This document shows positions 48,100 to 59,430 of a DNA stretch of 64,000 bases, piece after piece (the first letter of the stretch is position 1; each line of letters starts with the position of its first letter). Under the pieces are notes generated by a model that saw only the letters and a program-made list of their open reading frames with translations, made no database searches and was not told the DNA's origin. The translations under genes were made by a program, and so were the position numbers. The stretch is taken from assembly GCA_902729315.2 (NCBI GenBank), contig LR746274.1, positions 2,259,037 to 2,323,036 on the forward strand, in the 5' to 3' direction. This DNA comes from Spirodela intermedia. Its lineage: Eukaryota; Streptophyta; Magnoliopsida; Alismatales; Araceae.

Positions 48100-50300
48100 A
48101 AATTTAGAAAATACTATTTTATCTATTATTAAGAAACTTAATATCTGAAAATTAGTGTTTTATTGGCCTATTTTATTATCCCCCAATAAAAGAATTATAG
48201 CTATTTGTTAGATATTTAAAAAATATAAAATATCACTAAAACCCTGTTTTAGTTTTCTCCCTAATTTTCAATTTTACATAATTGATGCCATATGTCTCAT
48301 TTCCATGACAACTAGTTGAATATGGGTACGTTATTCATATAGTTTTCTAAGCACCAATATTCTACCTTAGATTCTTAGGTTTAGCTCTACCCTCGAGCAA
48401 ATGAAACTCAATTAGTTTGTGATTCCAAGGAGTATTTTGGATGTTACCAATTCCCAAAGCACACCAAAACTGAAAACATCCGTCGTATGATTGTAAGGCT
48501 GGTCGCTTATGACCTTCAAGATGAATAATAATAAACGAATCAATATTTAATTGATAGTAGTAGACATAGAAGGGGAGATAGGGTAGACATGGTACACATG
48601 TGCAAGGATCTCTTGGAAAGATGTCAATGTGTTTATGAGGGGGCTCAACACTAGTGCCATCGTAAAAAAAAAAAGAAGCTAATTTTGGATATTTATGAAT
48701 GTAAAACTTTGGAGGACAACTTGGATCAGGTATGAACTCTAAATTAGACTAAGATGGGAATGGAAAATAAATATTAGATAACAAATTATATGGTCTCTTG
48801 GTTTTCAGAATTTAGATAATTTCAGTCATGTCTTTGGAAATTGAGATAGGTATGTGATCAATAGTATTATGATTGATCATGGGAAATATCTGTAAAAAAA
48901 ATAAATGATTCTGAAGGCATGTTGAAGCTTTTTTCTTTTGACGAAGATAAATAACTCCTTTTAACTTTGACTGGTCCCCAGTTTGCTGCCACAACTAACA
49001 CGCAGGTTAATTATTAATGGGAGGGAGGGAGGGAGAGTATTGTTAAGTTTAATCCCTACTAAGGTGATTCCTAAAGGATTAAGCATTTGAGATTAAGGCA
49101 TCTTGCATAGGTATGAATTAAAGGTAGTTATGTGTAGAGACTAGGTCCTAATTCTAATTTAATGATGGAGAAATTTAAAAAATGACAAGAAGAGACAATA
49201 ATTATAGAAAATAAAGTTTCTTTTGAAGATATTAACAAATTCATCAAGGTGAATGTGTGATGTAGAACATACTATATGAATAATAAAAGATTCAAAAGGT
49301 TAAGTTGGGAATCTTAGAATGGTGAATCGTAATAGCTGTATTAGATTGCCTAGAAAATATATAAGTCCTTGATGGAGGTCATATGCTTTCCAAGATAAGG
49401 TTTATGAGTGATCTAGAATTCCATCTGTTAAAAATTTACAAGTTCATCAACAAGTACAACTACATTGACAACAAAGATGACTATAATATTTTAATGTAAG
49501 AGATTGTTGTTAACTACATGTATAGGTTTCCCATGATGGATGCAATGGGGATGACCTATATACCAAAATGCATGAATGGAGGGGAAGGACTATCATAGAC
49601 AACTTGAACTGGTGTGCCACTAGTTTTAAGTGAGAGGATGTTCACTTATAATACACAACATATTGGTATCAAGGCATTTGATAAACAAGAATCATCATTT
49701 AGTGAGAGAAAGGGCAAAACAAGAAAGGGACATGCAGAAACCACTATGGCCCAATGTCCTCTAGTGCCAGCTTCTAGCATTGCTTCTTTGCCACCATCTA
49801 GCACCTCCTCTTCACCCTTCAAAACCCTCCAGCATCTAGACATCCAAGCTGCTATCTACTACTCTCTAGCCTTCTGTTTGATGATGAGACGAGAGAAAGG
49901 GGTAAAGGAAAGTTCCTCTTATAACCCCCAAGATTTCTAAATACAAAAATTCCTTCAGGAAAAGGAGAGAGAGATATGTGGTGGTCCTAACCCATGACGT
50001 TGTGATCTAAGCACTTCACCAAACCATCCAATAAGTAAGAGCGGAGGTAGTGTATACAAAGAGCAAAGATAGTATCTCTTGAAAGTAACTATCATATTAT
50101 AAAATATATGGTTAATAAATTGGGAAAAGTTTTCAATAGGGTAAAGTTGACCTCCTCTCAATCTCTATCCAACTTGTCATTTAGTTGCTTTTAGATTTTG
50201 ATATGCAAGTTGAAATTTATTTAGGGATAATAACTCATTAGAGTGTCAAAAAAATTAACTTAATAAGAGTGTTGATATAGCCCATTAGAGGGCTTAGTGC
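48100..50300. other. Intergenic, AT-rich, mostly featureless
   Basis: Apart from the kinase-gene fragment at 48433-48516, no gene or repeat could be supported. The region may be decayed transposon or pseudogene sequence. Short ORFs such as the one near 49614-49940 (Ser/Pro-rich) are unrecognised. Confidence 0.4.
48433..48516 (-). pseudogene. Fragment of a protein-kinase gene (subdomain IX)
   Basis: The minus strand reads KVISDQPYNHTTDVFSFG, then V-L-W-E-L-V-T-S-K-I. This is the D-V-F/W-S-F-G-V-(L)-L-W-E-L-V-T core of kinase subdomain IX with the preceding P-Y segment, closest in style to plant Raf-like/ACT-type STY kinases (ADVFSFGIVLWELVT). One residue of VLLW is missing and the frame ends shortly after, with no other kinase subdomain nearby. 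It is an isolated relic exon piece. Confidence 0.7.
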
Positions 50301-50303
50301 ACG

Positions 50304-50306
<3 letters not shown>

Positions 50307-50341
<35 letters not shown>
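50307..50341 (+). repeat. (CT)n microsatellite
   Basis: About 17 CT units directly upstream of the TATA box of the putative copia LTR. Confidence 0.9.
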
Positions 50342-50345
<4 letters not shown>

Positions 50346-50349
50346 AATA
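50342..50349 (+). promoter_or_regulatory. TATA box of the putative copia 5' LTR
   Basis: TATAAATA immediately after the CT tract, followed by 'gaggcttgtaacctcttctttaatgaata', a layout common at the U3/R border of plant copia LTRs. Confidence 0.5.
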
Positions 50350-52899
50350 GAGGCTTGTAACCTCTTCTTTAATGAATATTGACTTTACCATTCACATCAT
50401 ATCATAGTCTAATTGTTTTTTAAACCCTAGAAAACTTGGGTTCTTCGTGCTGCCAGTCGCCGCTGCTCTGCTACCTTCGTACAACCACCTCTTTTGGTCA
50501 CCACTACCACCCTTTTATGCCACCGCTGCTGTCCCTTCTGACCGTTGTTGCCACCACTCCCCATTTGGGCTGCCGCTGCCCCTTTGTGTCACCGCCGCTC
50601 TGCTGCCCATTTCAGCCACCACTATTGTCCCTTTTGGCTGCTGCTACTACCTCTTCGAGCCATCGTTGCCCCCCCTCTCAAGGTCACTGCCTTAATTAGG
50701 CTCTCGCAACCAGTTTATGCCAGCCTAGTTCAGATTGGCTCGAATTGGGCGAGGTGGTCCAAGATGACCCCAAGACCACCTAGATGAGCTAGTGATCAAT
50801 TTTTCTGCCCCACTTGACGCCTTTGGGTCTAATGGCGTCATTTGGGTCTAATGATTCACTGCCACCATCTGCTTCACCATTGGACCCACTTACTCCACTA
50901 TTGGCTCCTATTGATTTATTGTTGATACCTCTTATAGTAGAAACACCATCCAACTTACTTGCCCCATCATATACCTTCGATGGTCACAATTATGCTTTAT
51001 GGGCCACATACTTTGAGTACTTTCTTATAGCCCATTGTTTGGTACATCATTTGATGGAGTCTTTGGCTGCACTAATTACTTCAACTAATGATATTGAGCT
51101 TGATTCTGTTATTTGCTCTTGGATGTGTTAAACTATTCTTTCAATTATTACTCAGCCCCTCTCTTGTATCAAGCTTATAAGTGCATTATGATGTACCCTA
51201 GAGACCATGTATGTAAACAAGACCAACATTAGTTTCACAATGAAATTTTTTGAGTTCATATTTACCTACAAAAAAGGTGATCAGTTTCTTCAAGATTACT
51301 TTGGTTGTCTTCAAACTCTTTTGCAAGAGTGGTCTCTCTATCAACCACCCACGATTGACCTATGCACCTTGAAATGATATTATGAGGAACTTATCATTAG
51401 AGATTATCTTAGTGGCCTTCGACCTTCTGTTGCTTCTCAAATTTGTGACCAGATACTTTTTGGTACCCAAGTTCAAGTACTAGAGCCCCTTCATCTCCCC
51501 CGTTAGATCTATTTGTCATAATAACCAGTACTTGTGGCTGAAATGGGCAGCATGGCTCCAAGTCTCCTACTTCTCATGACATACGTCCTCCTAAAAGCAA
51601 GTAGACCTTTCTACCTTGCATTTATTGTGGCAAGACTACTCATACTTAGAAAAAGTGTTGGAAAGATTTTGGGAAGTCTAAATTGGCTTAGGCTATACTT
51701 TACTAGTCCAAGCTAGACTCTACCTAGTCCATCTATGCCACTGGCTGGGCCAACTATCTAGATCCACTTCACCCTAATAGTTTATCAAGTATAGAGGCAA
51801 TCTCAGGTGTCCACATTCATCGTCACCTTGGCTTCCACTTCAAGTACATATGCCTTTCCTAATTTTAGATCATCATGGGTTATTGACTTGGGGGGTTTAA
51901 CTCATATGATTGAAAACCACCCTTCTATTCTCTCTTCCCTTACTCTTACCACTATTTATCCATTCATCTCCATTATTGATGATCGTTCATGCTCTATTAA
52001 AGGGTGTGGGTTGACCAAACACACCCCCTCTCTTACCCCACATTATGTCTTATATGCTCATGACTTTCTCACTAACTTTTTTTCTATTAATATCATCACA
52101 CATATTCTTAACTATGTTGTCCTTTTTTGCTATTTCTATTATGTCGTTTAGGACCTTCACACTGGTTGGAGGTTTGATTTGGGGCATGAAAATAGTCGTG
52201 ATATTTATGAGCTTGTTTCAAATACCTCTTTCTTTGGGCTCCTTACTTTGTTTTTCAGTTCTTTTGTTTCTTCTTCTATTTTGTGACATTGTAGACTTGG
52301 CCATCTTTATTTTCCTAAACTTAAATAATCTTTACCATAATTATCTTTATTTGAGTTTGTGTGCGAGTCATGTTAAATAAGCAAACATCATCGTTCTATT
52401 TATGAGAGAAAACAATAAAAGGTGATTGAGCACCAAAGATTGTGAGAGATATGGGTGAGCATTGATAGATGTAAGAAATATATCATCTTATGAACACACC
52501 CATATTAGAAGGGAAATAATGAATGCAAGTTATTTTAACCATAAGCATCACTATTGTTAGAAGTTGTTGTACTATTTCTCTAATTTTTTTTGATGAAGCA
52601 ATCATCCCTTATTCACAATTGTTTCTATTCATCAGGTCGTAAAGTAATCAAGTGGTGAAGGAATAGTGTGTCGTGCAAAAATACAAAGTGTTGGTAACTA
52701 ATTTTAGTCTTTTAGAAGATCAATACCATACATTTCTTTGTAAAAATAACACAATGAACTGTGGCTTACTCTTATGAATGTATAAAATAGTACTAAGAAG
52801 AAGAAACATAATAGATATAAGGTGTGTCTAGTCAATTGTCAAGCTTCCTTCTCCTCACATGGTGTAGATTGAGGAAGCATGGAGTTGAGCTACACCTAA

Positions 52900-54075
52900 A
52901 TTTTAGTGAACATTTAAAAATAGAAATCAATTGTAAACCATGCCCTCCACACAATTCCTAGATCAATAAAAATGCTTCTATTTTGATTATATTTTACTCC
53001 ATAGAGAACATCATAACAAAAAATTTGTACTTTGTTTATATTCTTTTGCTAGCATGTGATGAAGATGGGTTATTTTCCTCTTTTTGAGTTTTTAGGGAAT
53101 ACTTTTGAACACCAAACATGAACAAGGCCATCCTCGTTCCTTTTATAATTTTCTAATTATTATAATTATTTAATAAGGCCATTCATTGTTCACTACATTG
53201 GGTTGGGTTTCACTAATTTACAATATTTTTAGAAAAATATTAGAAAATACGATTTTTGAGTTCACAAGATAATTTGAAATAAATAAGTTATTTTATAGTA
53301 TAAATATTTCAGGCAAGCATGTATTCCACTTTCAACATTTCCATTAAGTAATGTTATAGAAAATGATATGGGTATGGAGACATTGTATTAATAAATAAAT
53401 ATTCAATCATTTAATGTAACTTATATTTGTACTTATTAAAAAATATTTTGCATGCAATGTCTATTGCACTTATTTGTTATTAAAAAGACATAAGTTTACA
53501 AATCCTTAACAATGCACATTACTTTCGTAGCTTTGGATTTTAGTCAAAACTTTGAAATAAAATTAATCATAAACCATGTGATAAAAGCCATCCACAAATT
53601 TCCTAAATTCTCAAAAATCCTGCTTCTTTGATCATATTTTACTCCAAAGAGAAAAGTACATTACTCCATGGGTATTTTATTTATCTTCTATGCTAACTAC
53701 AATGAAGATATATTATTTTTCTCGTTTTGGGTTTTAGGGAATACTTTTGAATACCCAAGACTCTTGAACAGTCTCATGCTAGTTACTTGTGTAATTCTGC
53801 AATTATCATAATCAGTTTCAAAAGATCATTCGATGAAAATAAAGTAAAATGGTGGGTTGGTTTTCTAATTTTTTAAAAATTAAAAACTATCTTAAACATG
53901 TATGATTTTCATGTTGGAAGAAATAAATAAATAATACATAATTCTCGACACAAATATTTAAACAAAGTGTGTAAGACACTTTCAACACCGCATTCAAATA
54001 AAGTTCTAAAAAATAAAGGGGGTATAAAAAAAGTGCACAATATTAATTTATTCTAACAACAAAATAAATACTTAT
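52900..54075 (+). repeat. AT-rich two-copy tandem duplication, period about 640 bp
   Basis: The block at about 52920-53340 recurs, diverged, at about 53545-54000. Shared landmarks are 'aaaccatg...cc(a/c)cacaa', 'gatcatattttactcca(t/a)agaga', 'tttagggaatacttttgaa(c/t)ac', 'tttcaac(a/c)' and 'aataaataa'. It is non-coding and unlike the adjacent copia sequence; the origin is unknown. Confidence 0.7.
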
Positions 54076-54234
54076 TTAATTGGTATTCTTCGTTTTTAAA
54101 GAAATGCTTTGTATGTAATGTTTTGTTGATATGGCACAAAATACGTTTACGTACTATTGGGGAGTAGAAGGAGATAGAGAGGGAGGGTATAAACTCCTCC
54201 ACGACAACTCCCTTGGGTTCCACACTGCATCCGC

Positions 54235-54600
54235 GTACCATCTCTCTCTCTCCCCTACAGCTAGCTCACTCGCTTGCTCTCTCTCCTCGCCACTGAGAGG
54301 TGCCACTTGCATCATCGTTAGTCTGACCACGGCGAGAATGTGAATTAAACAATATCGAAAGCTATATCATGGCCATTTCCTGGCGTGGCACGTGGCATTC
54401 GACTTTGCGTTGGGTATCAGCGTTCGCTCTCCCGCCCCGCGCTTTCACTCCTTCCTCTCTCTCTCTCGCTCGCTCGTCTCCAGCGAGAGGTGCCGCTTGC
54501 ATCATCGTTGGTCCAACGAGAGAGAGAATGCGAATTAAACAATATGAAAGCTAAATCATGGTCATTTCCTGGCATGGCACGTGGCATTCAGATAGACATT
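54235..54600 (+). repeat. Two-copy tandem repeat, about 185 bp, upstream of the duplicated ORF module
   Basis: Both units run from CT-rich sequence through 'gagaggtgcc(a/g)cttgcatcatcgtt', 'gaattaaacaatat' and 'atcatgg(c/t)catttcctggc(g/a)tggcacgtggcattc'. The shared end 'cacgtggcattc' occurs at about 54389 and 54580. The repeat includes a G-box-like CACGTGG in each copy and lies directly upstream of the CT tract and ORF at 54842. Confidence 0.8.
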
Positions 54601-54691
54601 TGATTTCGCATAGGTTTGCTGGTTTTGCGGAGGAGCTGTTTAAGAGTATCACAGATCGTTCTCCGGCTCCCGTTCCCGCGCCTTCCCTCCC

Positions 54692-54694
<3 letters not shown>

Positions 54695-54734
<40 letters not shown>
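54695..54734 (+). repeat. (CT)n microsatellite
   Basis: About 20 CT units roughly 110 bp upstream of the ATG at 54842, a position typical of CT-rich plant leaders. Confidence 0.9.
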
Positions 54735-54740
<6 letters not shown>

Positions 54741-54841
54741 TCTCGCTCGCCCGCTCATAGTCCAGAGGGATCTTCTCTCCCCATCGGGAGCTTCTGCTTG
54801 CTTTGGGGTCACGCTCTCAGCGGGGGAGAAAGAGGACCTGA

Positions 54842-55306
54842 ATGGCCAGCGGCAGCGATCTGTCCTGGAACCAGCTGGGCGGTGGTGGCACAGCGATGAT
54901 AAACCTGCCTGATTCGCCGAGGGCGACCGAGGAAATGATCAAGGAACTCTTGCACGGCGAAGGGTTGCCGGATTTCGTCGGCGGACTCAGCTCGCCGCCA
55001 GGCGAGAGCATTGACCGCGGACCCTGCATTCAGGCGGCGCCGGCGATGTCCCTCCACGTGGACTTCCAGCCGCGGGCGGAGGGGACGATCGACCCCGCCC
55101 AGAAGAGGAGAAGCACTCGCCCCCCGTGGAAGAAGCTGAGGAAGTCGGTCCACCTCTGCCCGCCGGAGCCGGAGCCGGAGCCGGAGCCGAAGCCGGAGCT
55201 GATCCCCGGGATGCAGCTGAACCCGTTCGACGGGGACTGGGGCCCGCTAGTGAGGCTGCCGTGTGGCACCCTCTCCCTCCTTCCCTGGGGCTCCCCGTCT
55301 ACCTAG
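54842..55306 (+). CDS. Unrecognised Pro/Glu-rich ORF, copy A of a local duplicated family
   Basis: An ATG-initiated frame of 154 codons (MASGSDLSWNQLGGGGTAMI ... INLPDSPRATEEMIKELL ...) runs to a TAG at 55304-55306. I do not recognise it. It contains an acidic EPEPEPEPKPE repeat and ends LNPFDGDWGPLVRLPCGTL with a short tail. From about 55029 onward the DNA is repeated at 58188 (copy B) and, inverted, at about 63597 (copy C). Over the shared part, differences between A and B fall mainly on third positions of a different frame (the +2 frame, open 55015-55323, reading AAGGGDDRPRPEEEKHSPP), so that frame may be the ancestral one and this ORF partly fortuitous. A putative acceptor (TGCATTCAG) stands where the similarity begins, so an intron may once have linked the parts. 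Confidence 0.4.
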   Translation: MASGSDLSWNQLGGGGTAMINLPDSPRATEEMIKELLHGEGLPDFVGGLSSPPGESIDRGPCIQAAPAMSLHVDFQPRAEGTIDPAQKRRSTRPPWKKLRKSVHLCPPEPEPEPEPKPELIPGMQLNPFDGDWGPLVRLPCGTLSLLPWGSPST

Positions 55307-56600
55307 GTGCGTTTGTAATGTAATCCTCCATATGTTCCTTTAAAACACTTTTGCGAAAGCGAGAGTGGACTCCCCGCATCAGAGGTCGTCCTCGTCTTCG
55401 TCACTTCTTCGTGAATCCCCAAGGGATTGGAGAAGCGAAAGAGATTTAAGGTAGGGTTTTTCACAGATGGATTGTATGATTTTTTTTATTGTGATGTCGT
55501 TCACCATCAAATTTTCTCACGATCATGAATGTGAAGAATTTAATCTTGGAGGTTTCTTTCCCCAGCTTTCGATATTTCGTTCTTCAACTTTCTTGCTTTG
55601 TTTGATGGTATCCGAGATCTCCCTTGAAGGAAATGTGAAGAAGAAGCCGAAGATCATTTAGTTGATGTTCAGAGAGAACCATGCAAAATGAACGGACTCG
55701 CCCGTCGAGTTAAAGATCCGCGTGGGGAAACATGAAAATGGAGACGGTTACGGGAGAGAGAGAGAGCGAGAAAGGGAGGTTTAGGACGTATGTTTTAAGA
55801 TCTTGGAAGCAACTGATGGAAACCTTCTACGATAACCATACGATCTTCTTGTCCGAAAAACCCCGGTTACTCCTGGTTTTATTTCCTATACGACATGAAC
55901 TTGCAGTTGGACATGAGCGACTGGTTTTCGGCATTAATTTCCCTATGGATGTTGTTCTTCATGGCGACTAAGGGCATACATCTATCCAAACGTCCTTTCG
56001 ACTGATTTTAAAGATAAAAACTGGGATTTAGAAGACGATTCCTAATCTATCTTGAGGAGACTGCACTTGCATGTATCGACGAACGACAACGTCATAATAA
56101 CGTGTGAACAGCAAGGAGGGCAACCCTCGACGAAGGTGAACGTTGTTGGCGCTGCCGGAAGTAAGAATGATCACGGTGTGGGCTTCTTGGCATCTTTCAC
56201 AGGAGGTGATGGCTTCCTTGAACCGCAGTGATGAATTACCCGGTTAGAGGAATCTCAGGTTGGGTAGTAAAACAGAGGTATCATATAGTCCGAGAATGAC
56301 TCAGCACTGTCCTTGTCTCTAAAATCTTCGTAACACAGGTTCTTGTCTCTCCTGTACTGTCCTTGATGGTCTCGGCTGTAGGTCGAATCGCCGTCTTCTT
56401 CTCTCATTCGTTCGTCGTGTTCGCAGTCCGATCAGTCTCGTGTTCGTCTTTGAGAGCTCATCCGAATCCGGAAGGGAGCGTCTGGTCGGCGAGCAGCTTC
56501 TTCTTTCTCATTCTACTACTCGGTGGTCGTCCTCCACTTGTTGCCAGCCCTTCTGCTTAGATGAATAAATGATAGGAATAATCCTGCCCTTCCAGTCCGG
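55029..56600 (+). repeat. Duplicated module, copy A (direct)
   Basis: The module includes the 3' part of the ORF, then a landmark region (aatcctccatatgttcctttaaaac, 'gcatcagaggtcgt', 'ttcgtgaatccccaagg', 'tttaaggtagggttttt'). Next come 'ttttatttcctatacgacatgaa' near 55880, 'gtgggcttcttggcatc' near 56180, and a block at about 56350-56600 beginning 'actgtccttgatggtctcgg'. It shares most of these segments, in the same order, with copy B (direct) and copy C (inverted), at a level where long matches are interrupted by scattered substitutions and small indels. Confidence 0.85.
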
Positions 56601-56639
56601 TGCCTCTTAAACCCTCACCAGGTGGTGACCGGTAAGGGC

Positions 56640-58020
56640 CACTGGGACCTAGGCTAGATAAATACCAGTCAGGTTACACGACCCATGAGAAAATGAGTAT
56701 ACGTTCAGGAGGTTCGCCCGTTCTGCAGCTCCGTTCTCCACGGTCGGGCCGCTATCTCCATGCGCCGCCTCTCACAGTACCGCGAGCAGAAGAGCAGATA
56801 ATAAAGAACTACTGATCGTCTCGTCATGAAACTTCTTCAGACGGACGATCGGTATTCCTATTCTATTATTCCGAGCTCGGCAATGGCTCCCAACAAGCTC
56901 ACTTATGACTTTGTGCAGGCCCAGGTTCTTGTCTAGCACCAGTGCTTGGGCTTCGTTCGGTCCTTGTGCCTTAAGTGCGCTGTAGAGCTCGAAAAACCGA
57001 GGCCATCCGCCTAAAGGGGGATGTCACATGGCTTAGATGTTAGACCTTGGTGCCTCATTCCACCATATCTGCTGAAAGGACTAGATGAACAACCATGCAA
57101 CCAGAAATTTTGGAAAGATTTTTCTTGTTGATTATGAGTTTTTGGAAAAGAGGACTGCGTGAATGGGGAGGTTGGTGCCCCATTGTTCAAGCAATCAGGC
57201 TTCATCGTAACTGTTTCTCCCTAATCTCAAACTCGGAAAGCGATGCTGGAGAAGATGGGAGGATGGAAAGTAGACTGAGATGAAAGGGTAATAGCTCCAC
57301 GTCTGCATATGCAAATTATAGCCGTGATAACTTCATGCTTGTTCGAACCATCCTGTGGGAGGCTATTGAAGCTAGTATTTGGAACATCTACTCTTCCGAT
57401 ACGCAGAAAATTACTTGATCTGCAGATCTTTAAGTTTTCTACCGTCGGTAAAGTGGGTACTCTTGACGCAAGAGTTGACATCCTAAAGCATGGAGGCATG
57501 ATTTTAGACTAGTGTTATATTTTGAGGTCAGCTACTATGGCCGAGCCTTTGCGTAAGTTGGTTCCATTTTCTTAGAAACCCAAGTCAAATGTCGTACCGT
57601 GAAAAGATCTGGGAAACTAGTTTTGTCCAAAATTATTGTAGGGAGACTAAACGATGACACTTCCCATATCCCTTAATTATTCTAATGCGTTTTCTTCCTT
57701 ACATAAATTTTCACTGCCAGTTAGGTTTTTAATGGATATTAATGTTTTGTTAACTCGTCAAGCTGGAGAATACCATTGATTAAATTTTATGCATTATCCA
57801 TAAAACTCTATAAGAATAAGGCTATTTTTGTGACGCTAGTTTATATCCGCTATTAATCAATGTGCTGGGTTATTTATTTGATATTTTACAAGACAAAGGT
57901 GCGGTCTAGTTTGCTAACGGTTTTCAATTATCAAAAGTATTCTTTTAATCTGTGCTGTATATGTTACTCTCATACGCACTAATATGATATGGATACGGTA
58001 TTAATAAAGTTTTACTAACC
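56640..58020. other. Spacer between module copies A and B
   Basis: No gene seen. A short segment around 56700-56800 (cgcccgttctgcagctcc) resembles, in reverse orientation, part of 59640-59790 after copy B, hinting at internal rearrangement. The rest is unrecognised moderately AT-rich sequence. Confidence 0.4.
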
Positions 58021-58187
58021 CCTAATAATCTACCCGAGAGAGAAACTTGATGAGAAGAAGCCCAAGATCATTTAGTTAAAGTTGAGAGAGAACCTTGCAA
58101 AGTGAGCGGAATCTGCCTTAGATTTAGAGATCAGCGTGAGGAAACAAGAAATGGAGATCGTTACGGGAGAGAAAGAGAGAGCTTGCG

Positions 58188-58467
58188 TTCAGGCGGCCCC
58201 GGCGACGTTCCTCCCCGTCGACTTCCAGCCGCGGGCGGAGGGGACGATCGACCGCGCCCGGATGAGCAGAAGCACTCGCCCCCCGGGGAGGAAGCTGAGG
58301 AAGATGAAGAATTCGGTCCTCCTCTTCCCGCCGGAGGCGGAGCCGGAGACGTTGCCGTTGTTGATCCCCGGGTCGCAGCTGAACCCGTTCGACGGGGACT
58401 GGGGCCTGCTGGTGAAGCTGTCGTGTGGCACCCTCTCCCTCTTTCCCTGGGGCTCCCGGTCTCTTTA
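58188..58467 (+). pseudogene. Unrecognised Pro-rich ORF, copy B
   Basis: This matches copy A from its position 55029 (offset about 3.16 kb) but lacks the MASGSDL N-terminus; the sequence upstream is unrelated. Two frames stay open. One ends SLFPWGSRSL at a TAG at 58466-58468. The other, whose third positions carry most of the changes relative to copy A, reads AAGGGDDRPRPDEQKHSPP and ends at 58482. An insertion of nine bases relative to A preserves frame. With no matching start region, this is probably a truncated gene copy, although an upstream exon cannot be excluded. Confidence 0.45.
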
Positions 58468-59430
58468 GGTGCTTCTGTGTGATGTAATCCTCCAAACGAT
58501 CTTTTAAAACACTTTTGTGAAAGCGAGAGTGGACTCCCTGCATCAGAGGTCGTTCTCATCTTGGTCGCCTCTTCGTGAATCCCAAAGGGATTGGAGAAGC
58601 GAAAGAGATTTAAGGTAGGGTTTTTCACACATGCGTTGTATGATTTTTTTTCATTGTGATGTCGTTCACCATCGAAATTTTCGCACGATCATGAATGTGA
58701 AGGATTTAATCTTGGAGGTTTCTTTTCTCAGCTTTTGATATTTCGTTCGTCAACTTTCTTGCTTTGTTTTATGATATCCGAGATCTCCCTTGAAGAAAAT
58801 GTGAAGAAGAACCCGAAGATCTTTTAGTTGATGTTCAGAGAGAACCTTGCAAAATGAACGAACTCGCACTTCGAGTTAAAGATCCGCGTGGGGAAACAAG
58901 AAATGGAGACGGTTACGGGAGAGAGAGGGCCAGAGAGAGCGAGCGAGCGAGAGAGGGACGTTTAGGACGTAGGTCCCCAGATCTTGGAAGCAACTGATGG
59001 AATCCTCCTACGATAAGCACTCAATTTTCTTACCCATAAAACCACGGTTAATCCTGGTTTTATTTCCTATACGACATGAACATGCAGGTGGAGATGGAAG
59101 ACTGGTTTTCGCCATCATTTTTCTTATGGACGTTATTCTTCATGGCCGCTTTGTGTCTCAACAGTACTTTCCTTGATGGCTTCGGTTGTAGGTTGAATCA
59201 TCTTCTTCTCACTCGCCGGTCGTGTTCACAGTCGGATCAGTCTCGTGTTTGTCGTTGAGAGCTCATCCCACTCCGGAAGTAAGCGAGTGTCGGGTCCGCG
59301 AGCGTCTTCTTCTTTCTCATTCCACAACTTGGTAGTCGTCCTCTCCACGACTCTTCAGCCCCTCAGCTCCCCCGCGCCTGGTTGCGTTATGAAAAGTCCT
59401 CCGCTTTCAGTCCGTCACCTCTTAAACCCT
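58188..59430 (+). repeat. Duplicated module, copy B (direct)
   Basis: It matches copy A almost collinearly from 58188 to about 59150 (offset 3159-3181), then skips the segment corresponding to about 55980-56350 of A and resumes at about 59160-59430 ('ctttccttgatggcttcggttgtaggt'). The skip is an internal deletion of about 370 bp in B or an insertion in A; copy C contains sequence like the missing part (near 62150-62330), so a deletion in B is likelier. Confidence 0.82.

Larger units (their letters stand above)
50220..52500 (+). mobile_element. Decayed Ty1/copia LTR retrotransposon (partial)
   Basis: Leader-like sequence with a (CT)n tract, TATA box and 'tataaatagaggcttgtaacc' around 50307-50365 looks like the promoter half of a 5' LTR. 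Downstream, broken reading frames follow the order of a copia polyprotein. A GAG segment lies at about 50950-51460 (YTFDGHNYALWATYFEYFLI ... DYLSGLRPSVASQI). A CCHC zinc knuckle is at about 51610-51660 (CIYCGKTTHT, a stop, KKCW). A protease region is at about 51870-52090 (SSWVIDLGGLTHMIE, with the active-site D-S-G changed to D-L-G). A GAG-pre-integrase region is at about 52150-52420 (DLHTGWRFDLGHENSRDIYE, later LHCRLGHLYFPKL). Stops and frameshifts are frequent. Integrase, reverse transcriptase and a 3' LTR were not found, so the copy is truncated and inactive. Confidence 0.82.
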
